Below, piece after piece: positions 47,043-58,284 of a DNA stretch of 64,000 bases (the first letter of the stretch is position 1; each line of letters begins with the position of its first letter). The notes beneath the pieces were generated by a model, which worked only from the letters and a program-made list of their open reading frames with translations, did no database searches and was not told the origin of the DNA. Source of the stretch: Siphonodentalium dalli (lineage: Eukaryota > Mollusca > Scaphopoda > Gadilida > Siphonodentaliidae); contig CP136061.1 in NCBI GenBank assembly GCA_032622095.1, positions 95,353,345 through 95,417,344 on the forward strand, given 5' to 3'. A program made the translations under genes and the position numbers.

Positions 47043-48399
47043 TTAATTTTTTGTCTATATATATGAACGAGTATAGGATCTGTCTGCATGTCTTCTGTCC
47101 GCTTAAATTTGAATATATACGCGACCAATTGCGTTAAAAACTTCCCAACAAAATTGTCCAGTGTGTGAATTAATGTGGAAATAATTAATTATGGCGCGAT
47201 TTGAATAGAACAGGACAAAAATCACGTGCCTATATATTTACAAAAGTAACTTGCATCTGGCCCCACACTCAGTTGTACGCTATAGATTGGAATTTTACCC
47301 GCTATATACATGTAGGAAACACAACACTTCTACATTAATGGACAGCCAAGGTGGGATTAAGAATACAACAACTCCAAAGAACACTGGAGTTTTCCTGATG
47401 ATGTTTCTATTCTCTATATCAACCGAGAGTACCAATATTTCGAATAGTATTGTATAGTATAGTATTGTATAGTATTTTATTATAAATATTTTTTATATTT
47501 TCAATAATTTTATTTTCAAACATTCATTCGGGTGTTGTAAAATCCCATCGTTGATTGCCTCAGCGAAGCCGTCAGCCTTTGCCTCACAGTGGTTACATAT
47601 GCAGGCAGGCATGCGATCCTCTCGTCAGTAGCACCTGGAATTATAAAATGATATCGCTTAGTGGACTTGAACTTAAGCTAATATTAGTAACAGATATAGC
47701 TGTACACCCCTCCGACAGTATGTTTTAGTCCCCACCTCATTATTGTTTTAACCATTGCTGAATATTGAAAACAATAATTTTCTAAGTCGAAAAATGTCAT
47801 ATAACTCCACCCAAAAAAGTCTGACATATTTCATAATCATAGGTTCGCATGTTCCCATGGTACTAAATATATATATGCCATGCAAAAAAAAAAAAAATGA
47901 CCGCAAAACTTAGGAATAAAAACTCCGAAAATTGCATCCACGAAAGGACGAACAAGCTGCTTCCTGTATAACCCCACAACTCGTTGCGAGTGTATAATCA
48001 AATATAAAGGATAAAAATGTGCACACCGCTGCATTTTTCTGAAAAAAGTTGGATGTAAATCATTTTTTTTATGTCGGCCTTCCGAGAGTGATGACAAGTC
48101 AGAGTTAACAATATGACATGCATCAAAAGTTATATGTTTACCAAACATGTACTTCGTAGTTGGATTTTAGTTACAGGTTACAGTTCATATATATAAGTCA
48201 CCGCCTGGATATAATGTTGTACCAGGAGACATATACAACATTATGAACACACAGAACCATTGTGGCCATGCAAAAGTCAAATGAAATGCCCATCATCTGC
48301 GGCAAAATTGCTTTTTCGACCAGAAATTGAAGATGGCAGACTTCAGCAAAATCACGACTAAGCGGACAGATTTTTTACAACTAATGATTATTTTTTTCG
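47043..48399. other. Gene-free interior of the composite element
   Basis: AT-rich sequence with a GTATTGTATA array near 47,447-47,477 and A/T runs. No transposase or other protein is recognised. Confidence 0.4.
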
Positions 48400-48837
48400 G
48401 GACTAACCGGACAGTATTTTCGAGGTGGGTACCTGCATCAAAAGATGAAATTTGGAATTTTGAGACAGTCCGTGAAAATACTCAAACCATGCATTTGTGG
48501 GGGGAAAACAGGTCTTTCGATTGGTATATAGGTTGTTGCGACAGCTGTCTGCGATGAATGAGAAAAGTATGATTTTCTGGGATATTTTGGGGAAGAAATC
48601 ATCTCGCGGCGATGATTAAATGACATTTTTCCCGCGATCGAACAATGACAACTGACTTGAATTGATCGTCGGTTTCCGAACATTAGCGAAGAAATATTCA
48701 CTCACCTTCAGTTGGTAAGATATGCTATCCAAGCGTTTATTTTCCCAAAAAATGTCAACAAATATTTGTCGACTGATATTTCTCCACCTCGAAATCTACG
48801 TCTTCCGGTTTTGGTTCGTGTCCGTTGATCCACTGTG
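48400..48837. repeat. Subterminal inverted repeat, right
   Basis: The inverted copy of 45138-45550. It is slightly longer because of a ~25-bp insertion near 48,630-48,660 and differs by scattered substitutions. Confidence 0.75.
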
Positions 48838-49570
48838 GGCATGTTGCTAGAATATTGAATCAACCGATACATGACCATGTCGGGGCAGAGTGGGACATAT
48901 GGCTTGGTGTACATTGGGACGGTTAATTACAGTAATTTAGAGTTGAGCAGATCTTTGGAAAATACAATTCCTGGTTGCTTTTATCTTCTACATGTAGACA
49001 CCCACCAGAAAGTTTTTTAATGATTTTGTCAGATTAGAATTGGGCCCTAAGGATCGACACTGCGTCCCACTCCTCCCCGATTGAGTGGAAGTATCAATAA
49101 AACCTTATGTTTCAACTATATAAATGTGTGTTACCACATAAAGAATTTCCCTCTAACTGTTTCGGTTGTTGTTATGGGGTATGTTATTGAATTCCAATGG
49201 GTGACCCACTGTACCCCATGACCCGGGGAAGTGTGGGACATTTTGGTACCTTGTTTAAGTTGCCAGCATGGGAAATATATCAAGTTGGTAATAGTATACA
49301 CAGTCATGTTAGTTGCGGTAATCAATTATGTATAAATCTTACATAAAACAACAGTTGGATATGTAGCACAAATTGAGTTCTGGGCCTTGGAAGAAAAAAT
49401 GTCCCACTCCACCCCAGTTCCCCCTACTGCCTGGACACGGCCTGAATCCCGGGTACCACGGGGGGGGGGGGGGGCGACGCCATCTCATATTGCAATTATA
49501 TCAGATAAAGATGTATGAGACTGAATTACATCAAAATATGTCATTTTGGCTAAGAAATTATAATGATTAA

Positions 49571-50051
49571 AGGTACTCAATCCGATAAAACTCCTCTCAA
49601 TTACTATTTCAATGGCTTCGGGGGTCAAAAATATTTGATTCGAGTCGAGGAAGTCACCCATCAAAGCTCAGATTTGTTAGATATCGATTTTAGAAATCTA
49701 TTATTTTTCATTATCGGGAATTCTTTCTGGCCCAGAAAACACGTCAAAATTTCGTTATTATTACCACTTGATTATAGAGTTATCCATCCTTGTCTGTTTG
49801 ATTAGAGTTTTGACGGTAAAATCTCGAGCAGGTTACCAAATTGACGGCAGTTATTAGTACTCATCTCGAGCGATTAACAAATTTCAAAAATCAATATCTA
49901 ATAACTCTGAGCTTTGTTTGATGGGTTCCTCGACTCGAATCAAATATTTTTTACCCCCAAAGCCAAAGAAATAGTAATATAGGACCCTCTGATCGGATTG
50001 TTGTTGTTGGAATCTGTTGAGATGGGGACCCTCTTTACGGATTGAGTACCT
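49571..50051. mobile_element. TTAA-flanked fold-back element, family 3
   Basis: TTAA at 49567-49570 and 50052-50055. The ends read AGGTACTCAATCCGAT and ATCGGATTGAGTACCT-type complements, and inverted similarity runs about 200 bp inward on both sides (CTCGACTCGAATCAAATATT and its complement). A small duplication with TTGTTGTTG sits near the right end. It is the most complete long-TIR member of the family in this window. Confidence 0.8.
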
Positions 50052-50284
50052 TTAATAATAAAAATTTGAACAACTTGATACTATAAAAGCTGCGTTTACA
50101 TGTATATGGGGCGCCGTTCTTCTATTTATTACCTATTTAGTGATATCAACATGGTTAAATTCATAAATATAAGTTTGAAAATCACCAAAAAAATTAACGA
50201 AATTCTCAATTAATACAGATATATGTGTGACAAGACAATCATAATTATATATTAAATTCATAAATATAAGTTTGAAATTGCATA

Positions 50285-50408
50285 TTTTAATTGAGGTCCG
50301 TATGAGCCGGGGTCCGTATAAGCCAGGGTCCGTATCAGCCGGTGGTCCGTAAAAGCCAGGGTCCGTAAGAGCCAGGGTCTGTAAGAGCCAGGGTCCGTAT
50401 AAGCCGCA
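50285..50408. repeat. Seven-copy 17-bp tandem repeat
   Basis: The unit is GGTCCGTAAGAGCCAGG with variants GTATAAGCC, GTATGAGCC and GTATCAGCC. The array is ~120 bp, lies in AT-rich sequence, and is non-coding. Confidence 0.85.
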
Positions 50409-50569
50409 TACCGGATTATTGATATAACTAAATATTTACTTTTTTATTATTTCAAAAATTCGATCTGTGATATCTTAAAAATAATTTTGTGTTATCATTA
50501 ATTCCCCAACATTTTATGATGTCACAAAAATCGAATTATTGATATCACTAAGTACTTACTATTTAGCGT

Positions 50570-50862
50570 GAATTCGCGACCTGCCTGTGTACTATCGTCT
50601 CCGCAACATTGGAGCCACACGCTGTTTCAAATCTCGCGCCAGGTTGTGACCCTTGGGCAAGGTCACTTGTACTGTGCTCGCTTCGTCGTACCAAGACGAG
50701 AAATAGGGACCTGGTTGGTGGGTAAGTGTAAGCCGCTCTAGTGAAGCGCCTGTAAAATGGCAGCATGAAGAATAATTGGCATTACTCAACCAGCTGGGGT
50801 AATACTTTGAAGCGCTTTGGGCCCTCGCGGGGATGGGCGCTATATAAGCGCCATTGTTATGT
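50570..50862 (+). repeat. tRNA-derived SINE
   Basis: The order of parts fits a metazoan SINE: a decayed B-box (GTTTCAAATCTCGCGCC near 50,624), the widely shared central word CCCTTGGGCAAGGTCACTT, and a tail AGCGCTTTGGGCCC...GCGCTATATAAGCGCCATTGTTAT. The A-box region is weak. Open frames on the minus strand are incidental. The SINE tail runs directly into the 18-bp minisatellite. Confidence 0.75.
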
Positions 50863-50865
50863 CTC

Positions 50866-52370
50866 GATCAATCATCCCCAGTGGTGCAATAATACCCAGT
50901 GGTGCAATCATCCCAAGTGGTGCAATCATCCCAAGTGGTGCAACCATCCCCAGCGGTGCAATCATCCCCAGTGGTGCAATCATCCCAAGTGGTGCAATCA
51001 TCCCCAGTGGTGCAATCATCCCAAGTGGTGCAATCGACCCCAACGGCGCAATCGTCCCCAGTGGTGCAATCACCCCCAGTGGTGCAATCGTTCCCAGTGG
51101 TGCAATCAATCCCAGTGGTGCAAACATTCCGGAGTGGTGCCACAATCTCCAGTGGTGCAATCATCCCCAGTGGTGCAATCAGCCCCCCCCCCCCGGTGGT
51201 GCAATCATCCCCAGTGGTGCAATCACCCCCAGTGGTGCAATAATTCCCATGTAATCATCCCCGTGTAATCATCCCCATTGGTGCAATCATTCCCAGTGGT
51301 ACAATCATATCCAGTGGTGCAATAATTCCCATGTAATCATCCCCAGTGGTGCAATCATTCCCAGTGGTGCAATCATATCCAGTGGTGCAATCATCCCCAG
51401 TGGTGAAATCATTCAGGAGTGGTGCAATCATTCCCAGTGGTGCAATCATATCCAGTGGTGCAATCGTTCCCAGTGGTGTATCATCCCGAGTGGTGCAATC
51501 ATTCCCAGTGGTGCATAATCCCGAGTGGTGCAATCGTTCCCAGTGGTGTGTCATCCCCAGTGGTGCAATCATTCCCAGTGGTGCATCATCCCGAGTGGTG
51601 CAATCGTTCCCAGTGGTGTATCATCCCGAGTGGTGCAATCGTCCCCAGTGGTGCATCATCCCGAGTGATGCAATCATCCCCAGTGGTGAAATCATTCAGG
51701 AGTGGTGCAATCATTCCCAGTGGTGCAATCATATCCAGTGGTGTATCATCCCGAGTGGTGCAATCGACCCCAGTGGTGCAATCGTTCCCGAGTGGTGCAA
51801 TCATCCCCAGTGGTGCAATCGTTTCCGAGTGGTGCAATCGTTCCCGAGTTGTGCAATCGTTCCCGAGTGGTGCAATCGTCCCCAGTGGTGCATCATCCCG
51901 AGTGGTGCAATCGTTCCCGAGTGGTGCAATCGTCCCCAGTGGTGCATCATCCCGATTGGTGCAATCGTTCCCAGTGGTGCATCATCCCGAGTGGTGCAAT
52001 CATCCCCAGTGGTGCAATCGTTTCCGAGTGGTGCAATCGTCCCCAGTGGTGCATCATCCCGAGTGGTGCAATCGTTCCCAGTGGTGCATCATCCCGAGTG
52101 GTGCAATCGTTCCCAGTGGTGCATCATCCCGAGTGGTGCAATCGTTCCCAGTGGGGCATCATCCCGAGTGGTGCAATCGTTCCCAGTGGTGCATCATCCC
52201 GAGTGGTGCAATCGTCCCCAGTGGTGCATCATCCCGAGTGGTGCAATCGTCCCCAGTGGTGCATCATCCCGAGTGGTGCAATCGTTCCAAGTGGTGCAAT
52301 CGTCCCCAGTGGTGCAATCGTTCCCAGTGGTGCAATCGCCCCCGTGTAATCATCCCCAGTGGTGCAATGT
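50866..52370. repeat. 1.5-kb minisatellite of 18/17-bp units
   Basis: About eighty copies of a unit built around CCCCAGTGGTGCAATCAT. The first part is mainly 18-bp units; the second alternates 18- and 17-bp units (TCCCAGTGGTGCATCA / TCCCGAGTGGTGCAATCG), giving a 35-bp higher-order repeat. Very long open frames occur in several frames because the unit lacks stop codons; since the 35-bp repeat shifts frame each time, no protein is called. A poly-C run interrupts the array near 51,181-51,193. Confidence 0.9.
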
Positions 52371-53452
52371 CTTGATAGAATGGAGAGCAAATCGAACCTA
52401 CTTAGCCGGTGGTATTTATAATTCCACAAAACAATTGACATGGCTCTATGGACATGGAGCCACACAACGAACAATGTCTCGCCAACCTTACAAATATATC
52501 AGTGCCTCACAGCTTGCACTTTGAAAGGCTTGAATTCGACCCCTGTTAAAGTTTTTCGGATTCTGTTACTTTTCATACTACTACCTTTACGGCATTCATA
52601 ATCCAGTATATTGTGGCTGAATGTCAAACGCCATGCAGCGCCATCTGCGGAGCGATGGGAGATAACTATGCCTGGAGTTTGGCTGAATGTCTGCTAAAAA
52701 AACGCGTGATATCGATCGATTCAGAGCAAGTGACGCATCCGAACAATGTTCACATTGAGTAACTCGATCAATCCGCCCAAAATGACACGTCGCATGGGTA
52801 AGGCAAACGTCGCATGGGTAAGGCCACACAAAAAAAATACCTGTGCCTAGGGTTATATGGTCTAAGATAATTAGGGCAGGAAGGTAGGGAAATTAAAAAA
52901 AATATATATATTCAGAATTCCATTGGGTCATCATATACAATTCAATCCAGAAAGATTCACTATTCTATTCAGTTTAATGGAAATGTTCAATATTAACAAC
53001 TTTTATCTTGAATTAGTCAACGCACTAGACTAATACAACTTCTAAATGTTTTGAAAGAGGTTTGACAACAAACAAATAATCTGTGTCTACATGTCTGCAG
53101 TCAACAAAAAGTTTTGGGTAGGCACCTTTTTCTAGGGTAGGTAGGGAAACCCTAAAGACATGCATTATATTTTTGGGCCTAACAAGAAGTGACGCGACGC
53201 ACACTGCTTCGACGATGGATTTACAAGACCATGGCGCAATTGGTAATGCGCAGAGGTGACACATTATTCCAAACAGAGAGACATATAGCATTGTGGCTGC
53301 CTGCCTGATGTCCTACCCACAAGTATAACCTATTGAAATTCACGGGAGAGCAATAAATTCAATTATATGTGATGCACCCACATACTGCTCAAATATCGAT
53401 AAATCCCCCCCACAAGGACACGCTTTCTCTGTGGTATGGGGTGTCATGGCGA
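52371..53452. other. Gene-free stretch
   Basis: No exon is recognised. A tandem word AAACGTCGCATGGGTAAGGC is seen near 52,785-52,823. Short open frames on the minus strand are not protein-like. Confidence 0.4.
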
Positions 53453-53921
53453 ACAAGAAAACCAATGTCAGAAATGGTAACGCGCTCAAGATAATATATT
53501 ATAACCCAAGAATGTTATTATAGAATATAAAATATATTGGTATTGCGAATGACCAACTCAGAATTCCGTTAAAATAACAATAACAACCAGCACCTAATTA
53601 ACGAACCGGCGGCCGACTCGACCGTCTCCGACCACAACCCCCAGTGGGCTGCAGAAATTTCTTTCATTTGTAATTGACATATAGTTTATCACAAACCAAA
53701 AATCAACATTAATCAACGTTGATTAACGACAATAAGCGAAATTTAAATTCCCCAACTACACCTTTTACCGGACTCGGCCTCCAGCTCGCAGTTTGACTTT
53801 TAATCATCCCAAAAATTCCCATTCTATAAATAAAACTAATAAAACACCCATTGATAATGTCAGCCCCCACGAGAAGCCAGAAACTCCCCACCAGTTATAC
53901 ACGCGGCGCGCGTAATAATGC
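53453..53921. repeat. Dispersed ~470-bp repeat, inverted copy
   Basis: The inverted copy of 43182-43664. It begins AACAAGAAAACCAATGTCAG, which matches the sequence just before the last transporter exon but stops short of the exon itself. Confidence 0.6.
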
Positions 53922-54075
53922 TTCGGCGGGTGACTTTAGAACGCCAATGTAAAGTGTGAAATTCCTGCCCTACCTGCGCCAGAAACAACTAAACGACTGC
54001 TCCCAGAAAATAGAGGCATCTATATATGACATCGGGGCATGGCCTTCTGCAGGATGGGATGGAATGTGGAATAGA

Positions 54076-55085
54076 ATGACAATCTGCGTAACATAATTTG
54101 AAATTGCTCGTTTTTGGTGTCTAAATCGAAATGCCGATATTCGCCCCACCCAAATATATTAACCACGCCACTGACCGCCACACAAGAAGTTTCACTATTC
54201 GGGTGACGACTGACTTACCATAAAATTGTCTAAATCAAGGCTGCGGAACAACTGTAGAAATAACGCTTTGCCCACAAATTTGGTATTAAAATGAAGTTAT
54301 CATATATTGCACAACAAAATGCATTAATTCGAGCGAAGCGACGATTAAAGGGGTACTGTACCCAAGATGTTGTTGTTGGTTTCTATAATCCCCGAGTCGG
54401 AGAATAAGGTAACAACTTTTCCATTTTTTGAAAGTCTGTTGAGTACGAAGTATTGTTACGGATGGCAAATTTACCGGAATGCAAAAATACAAATTGTCGT
54501 TGTCGAGTAATTTTTGTACAGTTTTCAACCAAATGAATCAAATAAACATTATATTATATGCTTAGTAGTCCCATATACTCATTTAAGTTAGTGTATGGTC
54601 ACTAGTCAATGAGTGGCTTGGGTTTTCTCCCCGTATAAGCATAATGTTTCAAACGATCGTGTGTGCAATTGTTTTATTAATCCAGTATCCCTCAATTATA
54701 ATTTGATTACGTTTTGTACACGGAAATTCCAATTTTAAGAGACGCCATTTTATGGCTGGAGCCATAAAATCAATTTATATTAAATTATTAAATTTTAAGA
54801 TAGCCTATTAACCTGAGCGTTTACAGAATACATCTTCGACTCAAATTACTTATATTTCTATATAGTATCGATAATAGAGCGTTGTTATCACCGGGAATTT
54901 ATTGAAAATGGCGTACAGTACCCCTTTAATGTACATCAAGAGCCGATTAACCCACCCATGCAAAGGTGCCACGAAACATGGAAAACTGCGTTCGACATCA
55001 ATGTTAGAATTTAATTTCTCGATGAAATACGTAGCAACACTCTCAAATGATGCAGTGGAATACTGCGCATTCGTTTTTACCTACA
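54076..55085. repeat. Direct duplication copy 1, with TTAA element inserted
   Basis: This stretch matches 56615-57043 almost base for base, apart from a ~580-bp insertion (54349-54924 plus a duplicated TTAA). Shared edges begin ATGACAATCTGCGTAAC and end TCGTTTTTACCTACA. It is non-coding as far as can be seen. Confidence 0.9.
54349..54924. mobile_element. TTAA-flanked inverted-repeat element, family 1 copy 2
   Basis: A 576-bp relative of 948-1531, opening AGGGGTACTGTACCCAAG and closing GGCGTACAGTACCCCT, with TTAA at 54345-54348 and 54925-54928. The paralogous stretch near 56,886 reads CGATTAATGTACATC with a single TTAA and no element, which is the empty site. Confidence 0.92.
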
Positions 55086-55276
55086 TATATTCTTTATTAG
55101 CCTCCATCGAGGAGAGTATTGTATGTTCATATACGGATATTATACAAATAATGTACAGTCTTACACATAAATGATAAATATATACATATTGTGGTATGGT
55201 CAACAAGTGTCACTGTACTGAAGCCTCGTGCACTCATGGAGTTAATCAGCTATTTACAGTCACGGTACAGCTACAT

Positions 55277-56614
55277 TCAGTTACCGGTAACTAACTTGCA
55301 GGCATGCATTAGGAATGTCGATGTGTCCACAATAAAATTGCTATACACCGAAAACAATTCCGAGTCTGCGCAAGTGTCCTCGTTCCCTAAAATCAGCGAG
55401 ATAAATTGATTATCAGTTAGATTGCTCAATAAGAGGTAAATGTTCACTCCATATTTGTTCACAATTATGTCCCAATATATGTTCCGAAAGTGTAGCAGCG
55501 CTATCGATTGGCATGCGAACAGAACGTGTACCAGTTCATTTGGATAAGTTTGTCCACAAGAACGACACAGTTTGTTGTTGACGTATGTTGTTTTGTTCAA
55601 CAACAGCGCAAGGTGTTTGAGCTGGACCTCGTACTGTCTATTGGCAGAGAGTATCTGCCAGATTGTCCATGGTTTTCTGGGGTTCTGGTGGCACGTATAG
55701 AATGTCGACAAATCATGATCTTGTGATACAGATGTTTGCCAGTGATTCGTATACAGGTCCGACACCCGCGACTTTACTAAAAACTTCCACTGTGCCTTCT
55801 CTGGGAACGATCCAGTGTCTAAAAATTCTAGAAGGTAATGTTTTAGATCGTATTTTTCTAGAATAGGAAATATTTCAGATACAAAACCGGAAGCAAGTCT
55901 ATCGAACAGCATATACTGATATGTTTTCACTAGGAAAATCCTCAGTGGAACGTCATGGTTACGTGGAATGTGAACTAGGTTTTCGAGGATTCGAGGAAGC
56001 ACAGTTTTCGAATGTCTATCTCTCGCTCTATAGGTAAGAGTCCAAGAAGACCAAGGGCAACATTTGTCCTAGTCCGGGATGGAACAGCCTGTGTGTTTTT
56101 AACGCAGGTTCTGAATCCTCTTTCCAATGTGCATAAAACAGACATTTTGTGTGTAGGCAACAATTCGCACCCATACAAAGCACGTGGGAGAACGATGGAT
56201 GAGATCAGTTTTGCCATTGTTATCGGAGAACACGATTTTGTTGTACGCTGTCCAACTAGCGCAAAGTATGTTCGTCTCATCTTGTCCGCCATGCATTCGG
56301 CACGGGCCACGTCGCACTTAAATTTTCCTTGGAGAATACCGAGATGAGTGCACTCTTGCGTTTCTGATATCACATCGTTGCCTAGAGTCCACGAACGGTT
56401 TGCAGAATTATGTCGCTGTATTGACTCGTTGAACGCGACGACTTGGCTTTTCGTGATCGAGAAGTTGAATCGCCATTTAACACTATATTCGTGGCACACG
56501 TCGAGCATTTCGTCGAGTCCGCTTTTACTCATGGCAATTAGTGCGATATCGTCAGCTGTCGTAGGACAAGCGCATTGTATGCCTTGTATGGATGCACCCT
56601 GATTAGACAATCTG
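55277..56614 (-). pseudogene. Broken non-LTR retrotransposon (LINE) reverse transcriptase fragment
   Basis: Reading leftward, the upstream open part (56,688 to 55,975; its first ~25 codons come from the flanking duplication) contains the reverse-transcriptase catalytic box as TTADDIALIA, followed by the usual thumb-side motif and HLGI/ALYGCE-type words. The second part (56,002 to 55,277) has the C-terminal region with a Cys-rich knuckle, CRSCGQ...HVLFAC. The two parts overlap in different frames near 55,975-56,002, so one frameshift separates them. The endonuclease and the first half of the RT are missing. The clade is uncertain (Jockey/I/CR1 group is plausible). It sits between the two direct duplications. 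Confidence 0.8.
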
Positions 56615-57043
56615 ATGACAATCTGCGTAACATAATTTGAAATTGCTCGTTTTTGGTGTCTAAATCGAAATGCCGATATTCGCCCCACCCAAATATATTA
56701 ACCACGCCACTGACCGCCACACAAGAAGTTTCACTATTCGGGTGACGACTGACTTACCATAAAATTGTCTAAATCAAGGCTGCGGAACAACTGTAGAAAT
56801 AACGCTTTGCCCACAAATTTGGTATTAAAATGAAGTTATCATATATTGCACAACAAAATGCATTAATTCGAGCGAAGCGACGATTAATGTACATCAAGAG
56901 CCGATTAACCCACCCATGCAAAGGTGCCACGAAACATGGAAAACTGCGTTCGACATCAATGTTAGAATTTAATTCCTCGATGAAATACGTAGCAACACTC
57001 TCAAATGATGCAGTGGAATACTGCGCATTCGTTTTTACCTACA
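56615..57043. repeat. Direct duplication copy 2, empty-site version
   Basis: A 429-bp match to 54076-55085 without the TTAA element. Its last bases, ACCTACA, mark the end of similarity. The duplication preserves the pre-insertion target at a single TTAA (about 56,884-56,887). Confidence 0.9.
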
Positions 57044-57839
57044 ATATTGCTGTTGTAGTACATGTACGAATACTGACGTGGCGAACGCGCAAATAGTATA
57101 TATCGACGCCGATGACCAGCTAAAAATAGACTCAGTGTTTACCAACTGATCGCCGTTGGATGCGAATAGATATGTCAGAAACAACACGGACTGGTCCCAC
57201 TTTGAAGTGCCCGTGCGATTTGTCTGTTATGAGTTGCGTGTTCCTAACAATTGGATAATCATTGAACTATTCCTTCGCCGGCCTCGAGAATTGATGTGCT
57301 TTTCCAAAAATAAGGGAACGATTGCAACAATGGGATTGTGCTCTAAAGACCTTTAAAGTGCGAAGACGGTACAAATGACGCATGACCCCCCCCCCCCCCT
57401 CCCCTGAATGTTATGAACGAACCCCAACTACAAATCACACGGTATTACTTCCAATGTGTAATTTAACTTAAAGACATAGGTCTGATTTGGGCGTTGAGAT
57501 GATATGCATTATAAGTTAGCATTTATAAATCTTACTTAATATAAACACAAATCTTAAGTATATTGACCAGAGCTGCTTAAAAACACTCCTGTCTTTAGAT
57601 TTTGCCTGGGCGATGACGGGAAGACGGCCAATAGGTCATATCACCGCCCGGATTATGTGTGTACACTAGTTTTGTTTTTCACCATTATTTTATGAATACT
57701 AGATGTATGTGTACATGGCTACATGCCTTATCCAATAAATTATTCATTCACATGCAGATTTATAAGTGGTGCCAGCATGCGGTTAACCCTTCTCTTAATT
57801 GTTTAATTACTTTTGATGAACATTAATTCGTTTCAACTG
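57044..57839. other. Gene-free stretch
   Basis: No exon is recognised. A poly-C run lies near 57,387-57,398. The 66-codon plus-strand frame at 57156-57356 has no recognisable family. Confidence 0.4.
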
Positions 57840-57843
57840 TTAA

Positions 57844-58280
57844 AGGTACTATATCCGATCAGACGGTCCCAATATACAACATTTCTTCAAAATACGGTTT
57901 AGTTATCAGAATCGATTAATTGCAACAAACTAATGCTAACCACTGTCAACTGTGGTATCAAATTTTTCAAAACGTGATATTTATCAACATTTTGTTCAAC
58001 GAAATATGGCCGTAATATCACTTGAGTATCACGAAATTTGGCCGTATTACCATTTGATTTTAGAGTTATCCATCTTCCGAAATTTTGTCCGAGACCTTCC
58101 GTTTGGTGACGTTTTTTTTGCCACAAATAATTGCACATCTCGAGAAATAACAAACTTCAAAAATCGATATCTGATCACTCTGAGCTTTGATAGGTGGGTT
58201 CCTCGAATCGAATCAAATATGTTTACACCCGTAGCCAAAGAAATAGTAATTTAGGAGCGTTAATTCGGATAATGCATCTT
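57844..58280. mobile_element. TTAA-flanked element, family 3
   Basis: TTAA at 57840-57843 and 58281-58284. The left end reads AGGTACTATATCCGATC and the right end CGGATAATGCATCT. The left half matches, in inverse orientation, the right half of the copy at 46,430-46,812 (GGCCGTATTACCA, CAACTGTGGTATCAAATTT); the right half matches 20745-20986. Confidence 0.75.
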
Positions 58281-58284
58281 TAAA

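Larger units (their letters stand above)
44806..49424. mobile_element. Candidate 4.6-kb TIR element, composite
   Basis: The ends read GGGGAAACTGGGGTGGAGTG and the inverse of GGGGGAACTGGGGTGGAGTG, each flanked by TA (44804-44805 and 49425-49426). Further in, 45138-45550 is inverted at 48400-48837 with high identity, and GTGGGACA motifs recur in both outer flanks. This suggests one element with very long, partly degraded inverted ends. No transposase is visible in the middle (45.6-48.4 kb), which holds other repeats, so it is non-autonomous or decayed. The alternative is two independent copies of a smaller repeat facing each other. Confidence 0.55.

Noticed and set aside
50765-52524. 392- and 318-codon repeat proteins
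   Set aside because: All forward frames are open through the array because the unit lacks stops, and the 35-bp period shifts frame. This is a property of the satellite, not evidence of a gene.
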